64,000 nucleotides of DNA, taken from assembly GCF_039511225.1 (NCBI RefSeq), contig NZ_CP154261.1, forward strand, positions 3,348,001-3,412,000, given 5' to 3'. Positions 1-9,308 of this stretch are shown one piece after another. Source of the stretch: Sphingobacterium multivorum (lineage in GTDB: Bacteria; Bacteroidota; Bacteroidia; Sphingobacteriales; Sphingobacteriaceae). The position numbers were made by a program, and so were the translations under genes. Numbering within the stretch: position 1 is the stretch's first letter; the number at the start of each line of letters is the position of its first letter. The notes under the pieces are model-generated. The model saw only the letters and a program-made list of their open reading frames with translations, searched no databases and had not been told where the DNA came from.

Positions 1-632
1 CTACCTTGCCTATCACCCTAGATAATATGATCTACCATGCCGCTGCCGTCGCTAGAGGTACCCAACGCGCCATGGTGTTGGCAGATTTGCCATTTGGATC
101 CTATCAGGGTTCCGCCAATGAGGCTTACAATGCCGCCGTACGCATGATGAAAGAATCAGGTGCGCACGCACTGAAACTGGAAGGTGGTTTAGAAATCATC
201 GAAAATATCAAAAAAATCATTGCCGGAGGCATCCCCGTATGTGGACACCTGGGCTTGACTCCCCAATCCATCAATAAATTTGGAAATTTTGGTGTGCGGG
301 CAAAAGAAGAACAGGAAGCCGCAAAATTAATAGAAGATGCACTCGCTTTACAAGAGGCGGGCTGCTTCGCCATTGTTTTGGAAAAGATACCTGCAAAATT
401 AGCCAAAACAGTTACCGAAAAACTGGTGATTCCAACAGTTGGTATTGGGGCTGGACCGGATTGCGATGGACAAGTTCTTGTAATTAACGATATGCTAGGT
501 ATGAATGCTGATTTCAAACCAAAATTTATGCGTCATTTCGCTAATTTGCACGAACAGATCACAACTGCAGTAGCTCATTATGTGGCCGAAGTAAAAGCGG
601 TCCAGTACCCGAACGAAGACGAACAATACTAA
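1..632 (+). CDS. panB: 3-methyl-2-oxobutanoate hydroxymethyltransferase, 5' end outside window
   Basis: PanB adds a hydroxymethyl group from 5,10-methylenetetrahydrofolate to 2-oxoisovalerate, giving ketopantoate, the first committed step of pantothenate and CoA synthesis in the cytoplasm. The reading frame is open from the window edge, so the roughly 60 N-terminal residues are missing; the apparent TTG start at base 6 is internal. Visible PanB signatures are LADLPFGSY, KLEGG, GHLGLTPQS, VLEKIPAKLA and the IGIGAGPDCDGQVLVINDMLG block that carries active-site residues. The C-terminus is complete. A membrane-protein gene follows 6 nt later on the same strand and is probably co-transcribed. Identification is firm; only the 5' end is unseen. 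Confidence 0.96.
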   Translation, partial: TLPITLDNMIYHAAAVARGTQRAMVLADLPFGSYQGSANEAYNAAVRMMKESGAHALKLEGGLEIIENIKKIIAGGIPVCGHLGLTPQSINKFGNFGVRAKEEQEAAKLIEDALALQEAGCFAIVLEKIPAKLAKTVTEKLVIPTVGIGAGPDCDGQVLVINDMLGMNADFKPKFMRHFANLHEQITTAVAHYVAEVKAVQYPNEDEQY

Positions 633-638
633 AAAAAT

Positions 639-1241
639 ATGCGGTTTTTGATCATTGGACTTATTATTCTTATTGCTTATCTGATGATACGCAAAAAATT
701 CAGTCTATTTGGGTTTACCGAGGATATGTCCAGAAATTTAAAATCAGGTTTTCAGTTGATTGAAGCTTCATCTCCGGTCATCCAGGCAAATCTAAAGAAG
801 AGCGTCTCCAATGCCGTGACGGGTGTTGTCCTCATTTTGATCACCGTCCTGCTGTTCATGAAGATAAAAATTGTCCTGTTCCTGCTTCCGATAGCCTTTT
901 TCCTGCTAGGTTATCTTTTTCTGTTCAACAACCACTTTAGCAAGCTCAAAAGCCAGCAAATCTGGTACAATGCCAAAACCAATGAAGTTTTTATTGAACA
1001 GCTCAAAGGAGAAAACTATGCTTTTAACATGTTTAAGGACATAGAAGCCGTTCAGAAAATCGAATCTATTCAAACGACCAAAGGTTTATTATACGGCTAC
1101 TACCGTATCAAGTTAAAAAATAAAATATTGGAAATTCCCTATTTAGTCGCGGAAAACAAGCCTGCCAACAATTTGTTTTTCGACACCATCGCCCAAAATT
1201 TCAATATAGTTACTCAAAAACGTATTTTTCCAATCATTTAA
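639..1241 (+). CDS. uncharacterised membrane protein, about 200 aa
   Basis: No family is recognised with certainty. The protein begins with a hydrophobic stretch (residues 3-17) that could be a signal anchor, and has a second long hydrophobic region (about 62-96) that fits two closely spaced membrane helices. The rest, residues 20-60 and 100-200, is polar with alternating charged and aromatic residues, and likely cytoplasmic or periplasmic soluble segments. The ATG at 639 lies 6 nt after panB, so the two are probably one transcript, but nothing in the sequence ties the protein to pantothenate synthesis. Existence as a gene is likely from coding density and position; function is unknown. Confidence 0.7.
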   Translation: MRFLIIGLIILIAYLMIRKKFSLFGFTEDMSRNLKSGFQLIEASSPVIQANLKKSVSNAVTGVVLILITVLLFMKIKIVLFLLPIAFFLLGYLFLFNNHFSKLKSQQIWYNAKTNEVFIEQLKGENYAFNMFKDIEAVQKIESIQTTKGLLYGYYRIKLKNKILEIPYLVAENKPANNLFFDTIAQNFNIVTQKRIFPII

Positions 1242-1324
1242 AAATGAACAAATTGAATATCCAAAAAGAATGTGGTATATTTAGGTAATTAATAAAATTT
1301 GTTAAAACCAAAATATTTCACACT

Positions 1325-1477
1325 ATGGGAAAAGGTGACATCAAGACCAGAAGAGGAAAAATATCGAATGGTTCTTTTGGAAAAAGAAGACCACATGTAT
1401 CGAAAACTGCAATCAAGGCGGAAGTAAAACAAGAGGCTCCAAAAGAAGTCCAACCAAAAGCAAAATCAAAGAAATAG
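1325..1477 (+). CDS. small ribosomal subunit protein bTHX
   Basis: A 50-residue, strongly basic protein begins at the ATG at 1325 (MGKGDIKTRRGKISNGSFGK) and ends with a Lys-rich tail. The GKGDxKTxRGKIxxGSxGKxRP core is characteristic of bTHX, the short peptide bound in the head of the 30S subunit, which is common in Bacteroidota. The tail alternates Lys, Glu and Pro and is probably disordered. A clean intrinsic terminator follows 10 nt after the stop, and the upstream gap of about 80 nt is AT-rich, so this is likely a monocistronic gene. It is short enough to be missed by length-limited gene callers. Confidence 0.88.
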   Translation: MGKGDIKTRRGKISNGSFGKRRPHVSKTAIKAEVKQEAPKEVQPKAKSKK

Positions 1478-1486
1478 TAAACAGGA

Positions 1487-1514
1487 AGCTAGAAAGTTAT
1501 TTCTAGCTTTTTTT
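1487..1514 (+). terminator. intrinsic terminator of the bTHX gene
   Basis: Perfect 9-bp stem AGCTAGAAA / TTTCTAGCT with a GTTA loop, followed by a run of seven T. Confidence 0.88.
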
Positions 1515-1660
1515 ATTTCCAACCATTCGCGCTCGCCCATTTCGCTGTCCATTGGTAAAGTTTTCATGTATTGTAAAATCCTTTTGACAACTGATATCAG
1601 CATAATATTAAACCTATATTTACCCGTTAAATGTAAAAAGTACATAAGAGACTATATCGT

Positions 1661-2722
1661 ATGAATAAAAAATCGATCATTTACCTCCTTTTGGCTTGTG
1701 CTGTATTTGGAGGTGGATACTTTCTGATAACTGCTAAAAAAGACAAAAAAGAAGCTGATAAGCCTAATGGAAAAAAAGATATGCCCGTCCCGGCACAGGC
1801 TATCATTGCCAAATCTTCCGTCGCCGATAGATCCATTAATCTCTCGGGAAGCATTGACGCAGAAGAGCAGGTTGAAATCAGAAGTGAAGTAAGTGGTCGA
1901 ATCACCAAAATCTATTTCTCCGAAGGACAGCGCATCAAAAAGGGCGAGCCCTTGATCAAGATCGATGATATTGAACTTCAGGCACAATTAAGACAAGCGC
2001 AAACAACAAATCAGCTGAATGCCGAAAATGAACGCCGGGCCAAACTGCTGTTGCAGAAAGGAGCAATCAGTCAGGAAGAGTTTGATATTGCCAGTGCAGC
2101 TTTAAAAACTTCCTTAGCACAGATCCAGTTGATTCAGGCGCAGATATCCAAAACAACCATCCGTGCTCCTTTTAGCGGTATGATTGGACTTCGGAATATT
2201 TCCGTAGGTGCCATTGTCTCATCCAGCACCCTGATTACAAATTTAGTGAAGGACAATCTTGTCAAAGTTACTTTTGCAGTACCCGAAAAATACAGCAATA
2301 TTGTTAAGATAAATATGCCCATTGAGTTCAGTGTAGCCAATGAGCCAACCGTCATTAAAGCGAACGTTTACGCTATCGAACCGCAAGTATCACTTAACAC
2401 CAGAACCCTCACCGTCCGCGCCAGAGCAGCAAACGATCAGGGTAAATTGAAAGTCGGATCTTTTGTCAATGTTATCGTGCCGATCGAAGTGGAAAACGAT
2501 GCGATATCCATTCCTACAGAAGCTATTGTTCCCGTACAGGACGGTAAAAAGGTTTTCGTACTACAGCATGGCCTCGCCAAGGAAGTGAAGGTCGAAACAG
2601 GTGCACGTACCGACAAAGACATCGTCATCCTATCTGGAATCAGTGCCGGTGACACCGTTTTAACCACGGGCGTTCTGTCTTTAAAAGATGGAGTAAAAGT
2701 TAAGGTATCATTAGCTAACTAG
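1661..2722 (+). CDS. RND efflux periplasmic adaptor (membrane fusion protein), system 1
   Basis: Adaptor subunit that bridges the inner-membrane RND pump and the outer-membrane channel. An N-terminal hydrophobic segment (about residues 5-24) anchors the protein or serves as a signal. The typical order follows: a lipoyl/biotinyl-like half (SGRITKIYFSEGQRIKKGEPLIKI), a short alpha-hairpin (about 105-155), the second lipoyl half (TTIRAPFSGMIGLRNISVGA), then beta-barrel and membrane-proximal domains. At 353 residues it has normal length for MexA/AcrA relatives. The pump gene starts 6 nt downstream and the outer-membrane factor follows, so this is a complete tripartite operon. No local regulator is present. 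Substrate cannot be inferred. Confidence 0.93.
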   Translation: MNKKSIIYLLLACAVFGGGYFLITAKKDKKEADKPNGKKDMPVPAQAIIAKSSVADRSINLSGSIDAEEQVEIRSEVSGRITKIYFSEGQRIKKGEPLIKIDDIELQAQLRQAQTTNQLNAENERRAKLLLQKGAISQEEFDIASAALKTSLAQIQLIQAQISKTTIRAPFSGMIGLRNISVGAIVSSSTLITNLVKDNLVKVTFAVPEKYSNIVKINMPIEFSVANEPTVIKANVYAIEPQVSLNTRTLTVRARAANDQGKLKVGSFVNVIVPIEVENDAISIPTEAIVPVQDGKKVFVLQHGLAKEVKVETGARTDKDIVILSGISAGDTVLTTGVLSLKDGVKVKVSLAN

Positions 2723-2728
2723 TTGTAC

Positions 2729-5700
2729 ATGAATTTATCTGCAGTTTTTATTAAACGCCCTGTTTTAACTATTGTCGTCAATATTACCATCATCTTGTTT
2801 GGCTATATTGGTTTTAGTTTTCTGGGTGTACGCGAATACCCCTCTATTGACCCCGCTATTGTTTCTGTCAGAACAAATTATGCCGGTGCCAATCCTGATA
2901 TCATTGAATCTCAGATTACCGAGCCACTAGAAAAGGCTATAAACTCGATCGATGGTATTCGTAACATCTCTTCTTCAAGTAACCAGGGATCCAGCAATAT
3001 TACCATCGAGTTTGATTTAAAAAAGAACCTGGAGGAAGCCGCAAATGATGTCCGGGATAAAGTATCGCAAGCCGTCCGAAGCCTACCCCAGGATATTGAT
3101 GCTCCACCGGTGGTATCCAAAGCCGATGCGGACTCCGATCCCATTATTACGTTGACATTGCAAAGTGAGACACGCGACAAACTTTCGCTGAGCGACTATG
3201 CCGAAAATGTGATTTCTGAAAGGTTACAAACCATACCCGGCGTCAGCAGCACACAGATCTATGGCCAAAAACGTTACGCCATGCGGCTATGGCTCAACCC
3301 CGACCGTATGGCTGCCTATGGTATCACTGCTTCGGATATTCGTACGGCATTAAATAGCCAGAATGTTGAATTACCTTCGGGGAAAATTGTCGGAAACACA
3401 ACCGAACTCACCGTAAAAACCGTCGGCAACCTCTCTACCCCCGAGCAATTCAACAACATCATTCTAAAAGCCGACAGCAGCCGTATCGTCAAGTTTACCG
3501 ATATTGGTCGGGCCGAAATAGACGCTGAGAATCTCGAAACAAAAATGGTGAGTAATGGTAAACAGCTGGTCGGTATTGCCATTATTCCGCAACCGGGAAC
3601 AAATTATCTCGATATTGCCAACAATTTTTATAAAATGCTCGATCAGATCAAAGAAGATCTGCCGCAGGATATTATACTCAACATCGCTTCTGATAATACG
3701 ACATTCATCAAAAAATCAGTTGAAGAAGTCGCCGAGACACTCCTGATTTCGATCATACTGGTCACCCTGATTATTTATTTTTTCTTTCGCGACTGGGGCA
3801 TAGCGTTACGTCCGTTATTGGATATTCCGGTATCCTTGATTGCGACATTCTTTATTATGTATATTTTTGGTTTTTCCATCAATGTACTGACGCTACTCGC
3901 TATTGTACTTGCGACGGGGCTTGTCGTCGACGACGGTATCGTTGTTACCGAAAATATCTTCAAGAAAGTTGAAGAAGGAATGTCTCCAATTGAAGCCGCG
4001 CTAAAAGGGTCTAAGGAAATATTCTTCGCTGTTATTTCCATTTCAATTACACTTGCAGCGGTATTTTTACCGGTGATATTTCTTCAGGGCTTTGTGGGAA
4101 GGCTGTTCCGAGAATTTGGTGTCGTCATCGCCTCGGCCGTATTGGTTTCGGCATTTGTTTCCCTCACCCTTACACCGATGCTCAATGCCTATCTGATCAA
4201 AGGTGGTGGTCACAAAAAGACGAAGTTTTACGATTGGACAGAACCCATGTTTGTCAAAATGAATAAAGGTTATGCCAAGGCACTGGAAAAATTCATGAAA
4301 TTCAAATGGATCAGCTTTCCAATTCTGATCCTATGTTTTATCATTATTGGTATCCTTTTCTCCTCCATTAAAAAGGAAACAGCGCCTTATGATGACAGAA
4401 GTAACATCTCCGTCAATGTAACAGGTCCTGAAGGTGCCACCTATGAATACATGGATCGCTACATGCAGGAATTGGACAAATTGGTCTACGACTCCATTCC
4501 CGAAAATAAAATCAGTTTAAACATTACCTCTCCGGGTTTCGGCGCGAGCTCAGTCAACTCCGGACGTATACGGATGACTTTGGTTGATCCTGGTGAGCGC
4601 AAAAAATCACAGGATGATATTGCCAAAGAGCTCACTAAATGGACAAAACAATACGATGCCGTACGCGTAAATGTTTCGCAAACGCCAACGATATCCATGA
4701 ATCGAAGAGGTGGACTACCAGTTCAGTACATTATCCAGGCACAGAATTTTGAAAAACTTCAGGAAAAGATTCCCGAATTTATGAATGAGGTCAACAGCGA
4801 TCCAGCATTCTCGACAACGGATATCAACCTGAAGTTCAACAAGCCCGAGCTGCATGTCGAAATTGATCGTCTGAAAGCACTTAGTCTGGGTGTTTCGGTA
4901 CTTGACGTTTCACAGTCACTCCAATTGTTGTTAAGCGGCCAACGTTTCGCCTATTTTATGCGTGATGGCAAACAATATCAGGTCATAGGCCAAGTTGAAA
5001 ATGACCGTAGAGCTACACCGACAGACCTCGCTTCAATTTACGTGCGTAATAACCTCGGACAGCTTATCCAGTTAGATAACGTCGTAAGCGTCAGGGAAGA
5101 AAGCAGTCCCCCCCAACTCTACCACAATAACCGGTATATGTCGGCTACAGTTTCAGCTGGCTTGGCACCAGGCATGAGCATGAGCGACGGAATTGCAGCA
5201 ATGGATCGCATAAAAGAAAAGGTACTCGACCAGAGCTTCACCACCGACCTTAGTGGTGAATCACGTGACTTCGTTGAAAGTAGCTCCAATACCTTATTTG
5301 CTTTTGGCCTTGCTTTATTGCTTATTTACCTGATCTTGGCGGCCCAATTTGAAAGCTTCCTCGACCCATTTATCATTATCCTTACGGTGCCTATGGCCGT
5401 TGCCGGTGCACTAATAAGTCTATGGCTATTTGATCAAACCTGGAATATATTCAGTCAAATTGGAACAATTATGCTTATCGGTCTAGTGACCAAAAATGGT
5501 ATCCTGATTGTTGAGTTTGCCAATCAAATGCGTGAAGAAGGCATGGAAAAATTTGAGGCAATCATGCACTCTGCCGAATCACGCCTCAGACCGATCTTAA
5601 TGACAAGTTTGGCCATTGCCTTGGGCGCATTACCGATTGCCATGTCACTTGGAGCTGCCTCAACGAGCAGAATTGGTATGGGAGTTGTGATCGTTGGTGG

Positions 5701-5812
5701 TACAATATTCTCCCTTATCTTAACCTTGTTCATTATCCCGGCGATCTATTACATGTGGTCAAGACAAAAAAAGCATAGACCTGAATTTGATAACATTAAA
5801 AGCTACGAATAA
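2729..5812 (+). CDS. RND (HAE-1 type) efflux pump, system 1
   Basis: Proton-driven inner-membrane pump of 1027 residues, the normal length for AcrB/MexB relatives. The start is the ATG at 2729; the TTG two codons earlier is less likely. The N-terminus (NLSAVFIKRPVLTIVVN) is the first membrane helix. Proton-relay residues are visible: the double Asp in GLVVDDGIVV (TM4) and the Lys in LIGLVTKNGILIVEFA (TM10). Two large periplasmic loops follow TM1 and TM7, giving twelve helices in all. It sits between its adaptor and its outer-membrane factor. The VDDG and KNG motifs indicate the drug/lipid HAE-1 group and not the heavy-metal HME group. Confidence 0.95.
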   Translation: MNLSAVFIKRPVLTIVVNITIILFGYIGFSFLGVREYPSIDPAIVSVRTNYAGANPDIIESQITEPLEKAINSIDGIRNISSSSNQGSSNITIEFDLKKNLEEAANDVRDKVSQAVRSLPQDIDAPPVVSKADADSDPIITLTLQSETRDKLSLSDYAENVISERLQTIPGVSSTQIYGQKRYAMRLWLNPDRMAAYGITASDIRTALNSQNVELPSGKIVGNTTELTVKTVGNLSTPEQFNNIILKADSSRIVKFTDIGRAEIDAENLETKMVSNGKQLVGIAIIPQPGTNYLDIANNFYKMLDQIKEDLPQDIILNIASDNTTFIKKSVEEVAETLLISIILVTLIIYFFFRDWGIALRPLLDIPVSLIATFFIMYIFGFSINVLTLLAIVLATGLVVDDGIVVTENIFKKVEEGMSPIEAALKGSKEIFFAVISISITLAAVFLPVIFLQGFVGRLFREFGVVIASAVLVSAFVSLTLTPMLNAYLIKGGGHKKTKFYDWTEPMFVKMNKGYAKALEKFMKFKWISFPILILCFIIIGILFSSIKKETAPYDDRSNISVNVTGPEGATYEYMDRYMQELDKLVYDSIPENKISLNITSPGFGASSVNSGRIRMTLVDPGERKKSQDDIAKELTKWTKQYDAVRVNVSQTPTISMNRRGGLPVQYIIQAQNFEKLQEKIPEFMNEVNSDPAFSTTDINLKFNKPELHVEIDRLKALSLGVSVLDVSQSLQLLLSGQRFAYFMRDGKQYQVIGQVENDRRATPTDLASIYVRNNLGQLIQLDNVVSVREESSPPQLYHNNRYMSATVSAGLAPGMSMSDGIAAMDRIKEKVLDQSFTTDLSGESRDFVESSSNTLFAFGLALLLIYLILAAQFESFLDPFIIILTVPMAVAGALISLWLFDQTWNIFSQIGTIMLIGLVTKNGILIVEFANQMREEGMEKFEAIMHSAESRLRPILMTSLAIALGALPIAMSLGAASTSRIGMGVVIVGGTIFSLILTLFIIPAIYYMWSRQKKHRPEFDNIKSYE

Positions 5813-5819
5813 TAAAGAC

Positions 5820-7121
5820 ATGAAGAGAAATTTCATCCTACTAGTATTACTTTACTCCATCATGTTTCAAACACGTGCGCAAGAAGTACTGACTTTGGAA
5901 GATGCACTGAAAACTACGCTGAGCAATAACTTCAACATTCTCCTGGCTAGAAATGACAATAACATTGATGTGGAGAATACCAGTTTAGGAAGCGCGGGTA
6001 TGCTCCCAGCAGTAACTGGAACGTTCAATAGAAGCAACTCCATCCAGAATTCCAGACAGGTCAGAGCAGATGGTCAAATACAGCAGATCTCCAATGCAAA
6101 AAACGACAACATGTCTTACGGGGTCAACCTAAACTGGACGATATTCGATGGATTGGGTATGTTTGCCCGTCGCGATCGCTTCAAAGAAATACAACGCCAA
6201 GGGGAAGCGGAGATTAAATATCAAGTGATCACCCAGCTCAGCGAAGTCATGGCAACCTACTACAATCTGGTGCAGCAAAAGCGCCTGATAAATGCGCTGG
6301 ATACCACCATCGCCCTATCGAGATACCGCGTCACGCTGGCCGAAAATCGCCTGGAGATCGGAAAAGGCTCCAAGCTGGATCTCCTGAATGCGAAAGTCGA
6401 TTTAAATACCGATCAGACAAACTTACTCAGACAGCAGGAAAGCTTCAAAAATACCAAGACTTACCTCAATCAGCTGATGACACGCGACTTGAGCCTGGAT
6501 TTTCAGGTTGAAGATGAGATGAAACTTGATACGGATCTTAAACTTGGTAATCTGATCGAAATTGCCGATCGCCAAAATCCACAAATTCAGCTTGCCATCA
6601 TCAACAATCGGGTGGCCGAACTCAACTTAAAAGCAGTTAAGGCCGAACGTTATCCCAAAATTGGATTAAACAGTGGTTACAACTGGAACGAATCCCACTC
6701 CTCCCTCGGTTTCTCGACAGAAAACAAAAATAGAGGTCTTACCTACGGTGTATCGGCTTCCCTTAATATTTTCAATGGATTTCTGCAAAATAGAAACGAA
6801 CGGATTGCCAAATTTCAGATTAAGGGTTCTGAGCTACAGATACAGCAACAGAAACAAGATATTCAGGCACAGGTCAGAACGCTGTTCCAAACCTACATCA
6901 CCAATATGGAACTGGCTCATGTAGAACGGAAAAATGAGGAGCTGGCAAAAGAAAATTTAAATATCACCATGGATAAATTCCGTATCGGTACCATCACAAC
7001 CTTGGAAGTAAGAACAGCGCAGCTAAACTACATCAATGTAATGACTCGGAGCTATACTGCACAATATGACGCGAAGGTATCCGAAATACGCCTAAAAGAA
7101 TTAACAGGCGAAACATACTAG
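5820..7121 (+). CDS. TolC-family outer-membrane factor, system 1
   Basis: Outer-membrane channel of the tripartite pump. The ATG at 5820 is chosen over upstream alternatives because it gives a clean signal peptide (MKRNFILLVLLYSIMFQTRAQ), and it follows the pump stop by 7 nt. The mature protein (about 410 residues) shows the duplicated TolC pattern: two sets of long coiled helices separated by short beta segments, with the recurring features LTLEDAL and GxGSKLDLLNA. The operon ends at the bidirectional terminator at 7202. Identification as an outer-membrane factor is strong; partner specificity is inferred from the operon. Confidence 0.92.
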   Translation: MKRNFILLVLLYSIMFQTRAQEVLTLEDALKTTLSNNFNILLARNDNNIDVENTSLGSAGMLPAVTGTFNRSNSIQNSRQVRADGQIQQISNAKNDNMSYGVNLNWTIFDGLGMFARRDRFKEIQRQGEAEIKYQVITQLSEVMATYYNLVQQKRLINALDTTIALSRYRVTLAENRLEIGKGSKLDLLNAKVDLNTDQTNLLRQQESFKNTKTYLNQLMTRDLSLDFQVEDEMKLDTDLKLGNLIEIADRQNPQIQLAIINNRVAELNLKAVKAERYPKIGLNSGYNWNESHSSLGFSTENKNRGLTYGVSASLNIFNGFLQNRNERIAKFQIKGSELQIQQQKQDIQAQVRTLFQTYITNMELAHVERKNEELAKENLNITMDKFRIGTITTLEVRTAQLNYINVMTRSYTAQYDAKVSEIRLKELTGETY

Positions 7122-7201
7122 AAATTTCTTTCAGCATAAAGTTCTCTTCATGAAGGGACAGGATTTTGAAGCGCTTTTCATCAGCATCTATTCTTAAAAA
7201 G

Positions 7202-7240
7202 CGAAAGGCTCCTTAACTAAATGAGGAGCCTTTCGTTTGT
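7202..7240. terminator. bidirectional terminator between convergent genes
   Basis: A 12-bp perfect stem (CGAAAGGCTCCT / AGGAGCCTTTCG, 10-nt loop) with T-rich sequence on the plus side and AAAAA upstream, which is a T run on the minus strand. It can serve both the efflux operon and the convergent gene at 7245-7511. Confidence 0.85.
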
Positions 7241-7244
7241 CTAT

Positions 7245-7511
7245 TTAATAGTCAATTGCTATAATAGATTTCAGTGGTATTAAAACGCCACTTTTAATCT
7301 GAATATATCTATCGGTTAGCGACCACACAGTGGTCTCGATACGCTTTGGTCCGGAATCAGTCTCAAAGGCGATTTCAGTTTTGGATTTAAACTCATTTCC
7401 CAACCGAAGTGCCCCCTTCAATTTATCCATAAAAGTCGCTGTCTTATCTTCACTCGCCGGGATAAATTTAAATTGAGGAATTTCCTCTTTAGCTATTAGT
7501 TCTCCAACCAT
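7245..7511 (-). CDS. conserved hypothetical protein, 88 aa
   Basis: A small soluble protein with no signal peptide or membrane helix. Residues 40-88 alternate hydrophobic and charged residues in a beta-rich pattern (KTEIAFETDSGPKRIETTVWSLTDRYIQIKSGVLIPLKSIIAIDY), reminiscent of small SH3-like or PilZ-sized folds, but no family is claimed. It is flanked by the bidirectional terminator at its 3' end and by about 320 nt of non-coding DNA upstream. Coding is likely because of length, position against a terminator and ordinary codon use. Function unknown. Confidence 0.65.
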   Translation of the reverse strand: MVGELIAKEEIPQFKFIPASEDKTATFMDKLKGALRLGNEFKSKTEIAFETDSGPKRIETTVWSLTDRYIQIKSGVLIPLKSIIAIDY

Positions 7512-7834
7512 AATACTAGCATTTAATGTGTAAATTATTGTTTTGCGCTATGCTACTCTTATAACGCTTTAAAGCCAATCTTATTTTATTTCTTTCTGCC
7601 ATTGGCTTATTTAAATCTACCGATTCCCATGATAAAAATCAATTAAATCCTTGAAAACTATCATTTATTTTACAATAAAAAAACGATTGTACTTTAGACA
7701 CACTGCTCCGCTTAGAGACCGTCTGCGAGCCAAACAGGCATTTATAACGAGATATCTGAATATAGTGTCATTTCATTTTGAATTTATAACCCAAATCATT
7801 CATATTGCCTATTTTTGCTCAAAACAATATGTAA
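7512..7834. other. intergenic region with a -7-like promoter element
   Basis: AT-rich, with no convincing gene. A perfect TAnnTTTG box (TATTTTTG, 7810-7817) lies 17 nt before the thioesterase ATG. The nearest TTTG (7777-7780) is 29 nt upstream of it, longer than the usual 19-20, so the -33 half is doubtful. Possible reading frames here have no recognisable protein features. Confidence 0.4.
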
Positions 7835-8560
7835 ATGGAAAAATCTATTTTTGAAAAAGAGTGGGAAATCTATTTCACGCAATGCTATTCTAACGGCCGC
7901 ATTCGTTTCTCTGATTTATCCAATATCCTGCAGCTTACCGCGGGAGAACATGCCAATATTGCTGGTTTCGGTTTTAAAGAAATGGCCAAACATAATCAAA
8001 CTTGGGTACTTAGCCGCATACGCATAGAGATTGCACGACTGCCCAAATGGATGGATCTTGTCAAGGTTAAAACTTGGGTTCAGGAATTGGAAGGCGCGCG
8101 CTCAACGCGGAATTTCGAAATTACAGTCAATGGGCAGATGTATGTTACGGCAACCAGTTATTGGGCTGTGATCAATACCGTGAAGCGGAGCTCTGAAACA
8201 CTCGCAATTTCCACCAAGGATTTTACCACCTATCCCGATCGCCCGGCAACACAACAGCCCTTTTCAAAACTGGATATTTCCCAGACTGTCAAAAACAGCG
8301 ATGAATATAGCGTTAAGCTTTCTGACTTGGATATTGTCAATCACGCCAACAATGTAAAATACCTGGACTGGTGTATGGACAGGTTGCCCATTGAACTTGT
8401 CTTGACCAATCAGATCAAATCCCTAGAGATGAATTACCTGCGTGAATTACGCTATAATGATACCGTAGAAATTAATGGCGATGCAACTGATCAGGGTTAC
8501 TTTATGACAGTGACCAAACAGCAGCGTATTCATTTTGCGCTAGCCATAGAAACAAAATAA
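7835..8560 (+). CDS. acyl-ACP thioesterase (FatA/FatB-like, double hot-dog)
   Basis: Hydrolyses acyl-acyl carrier protein to release free fatty acids in the cytoplasm. The 241-residue length fits two hot-dog domains. Domain 1 holds the WVLSRIRIEIARLP and VKTWVQELEGARSTRNFEI segments typical of the family; domain 2 begins near 150 and contains D-L-D-I-V-N-H-A-N-N-V-K-Y-L-D-W (164-179). In plant enzymes this block supplies an Asp-x-Asn-x-His set; here Asp166 and His170 align but the Asn position appears to be Val168. The gene is monocistronic, ending at the terminator at 8612. Family assignment is strong; substrate chain length and full activity are not shown. Confidence 0.88.
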   Translation: MEKSIFEKEWEIYFTQCYSNGRIRFSDLSNILQLTAGEHANIAGFGFKEMAKHNQTWVLSRIRIEIARLPKWMDLVKVKTWVQELEGARSTRNFEITVNGQMYVTATSYWAVINTVKRSSETLAISTKDFTTYPDRPATQQPFSKLDISQTVKNSDEYSVKLSDLDIVNHANNVKYLDWCMDRLPIELVLTNQIKSLEMNYLRELRYNDTVEINGDATDQGYFMTVTKQQRIHFALAIETK

Positions 8561-8611
8561 AAAGGGGAAACAAGATAAGAACGCAAAACAAGATAAAACG
8601 CGAAACAATAA

Positions 8612-8644
8612 AAAAAGGGAGGCTACGGGCCTCCCTTTTTATTT
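8612..8644. terminator. bidirectional terminator
   Basis: Stem GGGAGGC / GCCTCCC, loop TACGG, extended by flanking A5 and T5 runs, so it works on both strands. It closes the thioesterase gene and the long convergent oxidoreductase operon. Confidence 0.87.
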
Positions 8645-8659
8645 TACATAGTGCATCGT

Positions 8660-9289
8660 TTATGCAAATGCTTTATCGCCTTTTTTGTAAGGAAGGTTAC
8701 CATCAAATTTTCCGGGGATCTTTACAAAACGTAGCGCTTTTGTACAGCCCAGCTCGGAGTTGAAGAAACCAGTCAATGTTAACTGTTTGAACATCGTGAA
8801 CCAGTGTGGTGGATCGTTCTCAACGTAATTGTACAATTGATTTTGTTTCTCCTTATTCTTCTCAATGATATCTTTTTGATCTTCAGCCTGTTTTTTATTA
8901 AACTCGTTGGCTTCTTTGTCCAAAGCAGCCGCAACAGCTGTTCTGTCTGCCGCAGAAAGCTCCAGGAATGGCTTGCCTTTCACCTCTTTTGCCTTATCAT
9001 CTAAGCTCGCAAAACCAATTAAAAATGCTTTTTGTTGCTTTTCTGTATAACAGTCACGAACCATGACCGGAATAAAACTTCCTACCCCTGCTTCTTTCGC
9101 ACCCGGAGTTGCGGTAGCTGGTAAGATTGCCTCAGCCAAGTCACCTAATAAGTCAGTTGTCTTCGCTTCAAATAATGCTTGCACATCTTTTGTTGCTGAG
9201 CGCGTACAACCCTCCAAAAATAAATTAGCGCCGATAACGGTACCTCCTAAAATTAAGGCAACCCGTTGTAATGCTTCTCTTCTATTCAT
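8660..9289 (-). CDS. gluconate 2-dehydrogenase subunit 3 family protein, Tat-exported small subunit of the GMC enzyme
   Basis: A 209-residue protein that starts with a twin-arginine export signal (NRREALQRVALILGG, hydrophobic core to about 28, then a Cys at 28 that could be lipidated). The body matches the gluconate 2-dehydrogenase subunit 3 family (LGDLAEAILPATATPGAKEAGVGSFI near residues 47-73). In gluconate dehydrogenases and LacABC-type glucoside 3-dehydrogenases this subunit pairs with the flavin subunit and carries it through the Tat pathway. It is the last gene of the operon and ends just before the terminator. The GMC subunit upstream lacks its own signal, which supports the pairing. 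No haem subunit gene is present in the operon. Confidence 0.88.
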   Translation of the reverse strand: MNRREALQRVALILGGTVIGANLFLEGCTRSATKDVQALFEAKTTDLLGDLAEAILPATATPGAKEAGVGSFIPVMVRDCYTEKQQKAFLIGFASLDDKAKEVKGKPFLELSAADRTAVAAALDKEANEFNKKQAEDQKDIIEKNKEKQNQLYNYVENDPPHWFTMFKQLTLTGFFNSELGCTKALRFVKIPGKFDGNLPYKKGDKAFA

Positions 9290-9308
9290 ACTACTAAATA
9301 TCTTAATT

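Noticed and set aside
1583..1622. Promoter for RND operon 1 (TTTG and TATATTTA)
   Set aside because: The two boxes are 28 nt apart, well outside the 19-20 nt found at the better promoters in this window.
7651..7854. Small plus-strand frame of 67 codons before the thioesterase
   Set aside because: It overlaps the thioesterase start and the promoter-like box and has no protein features.
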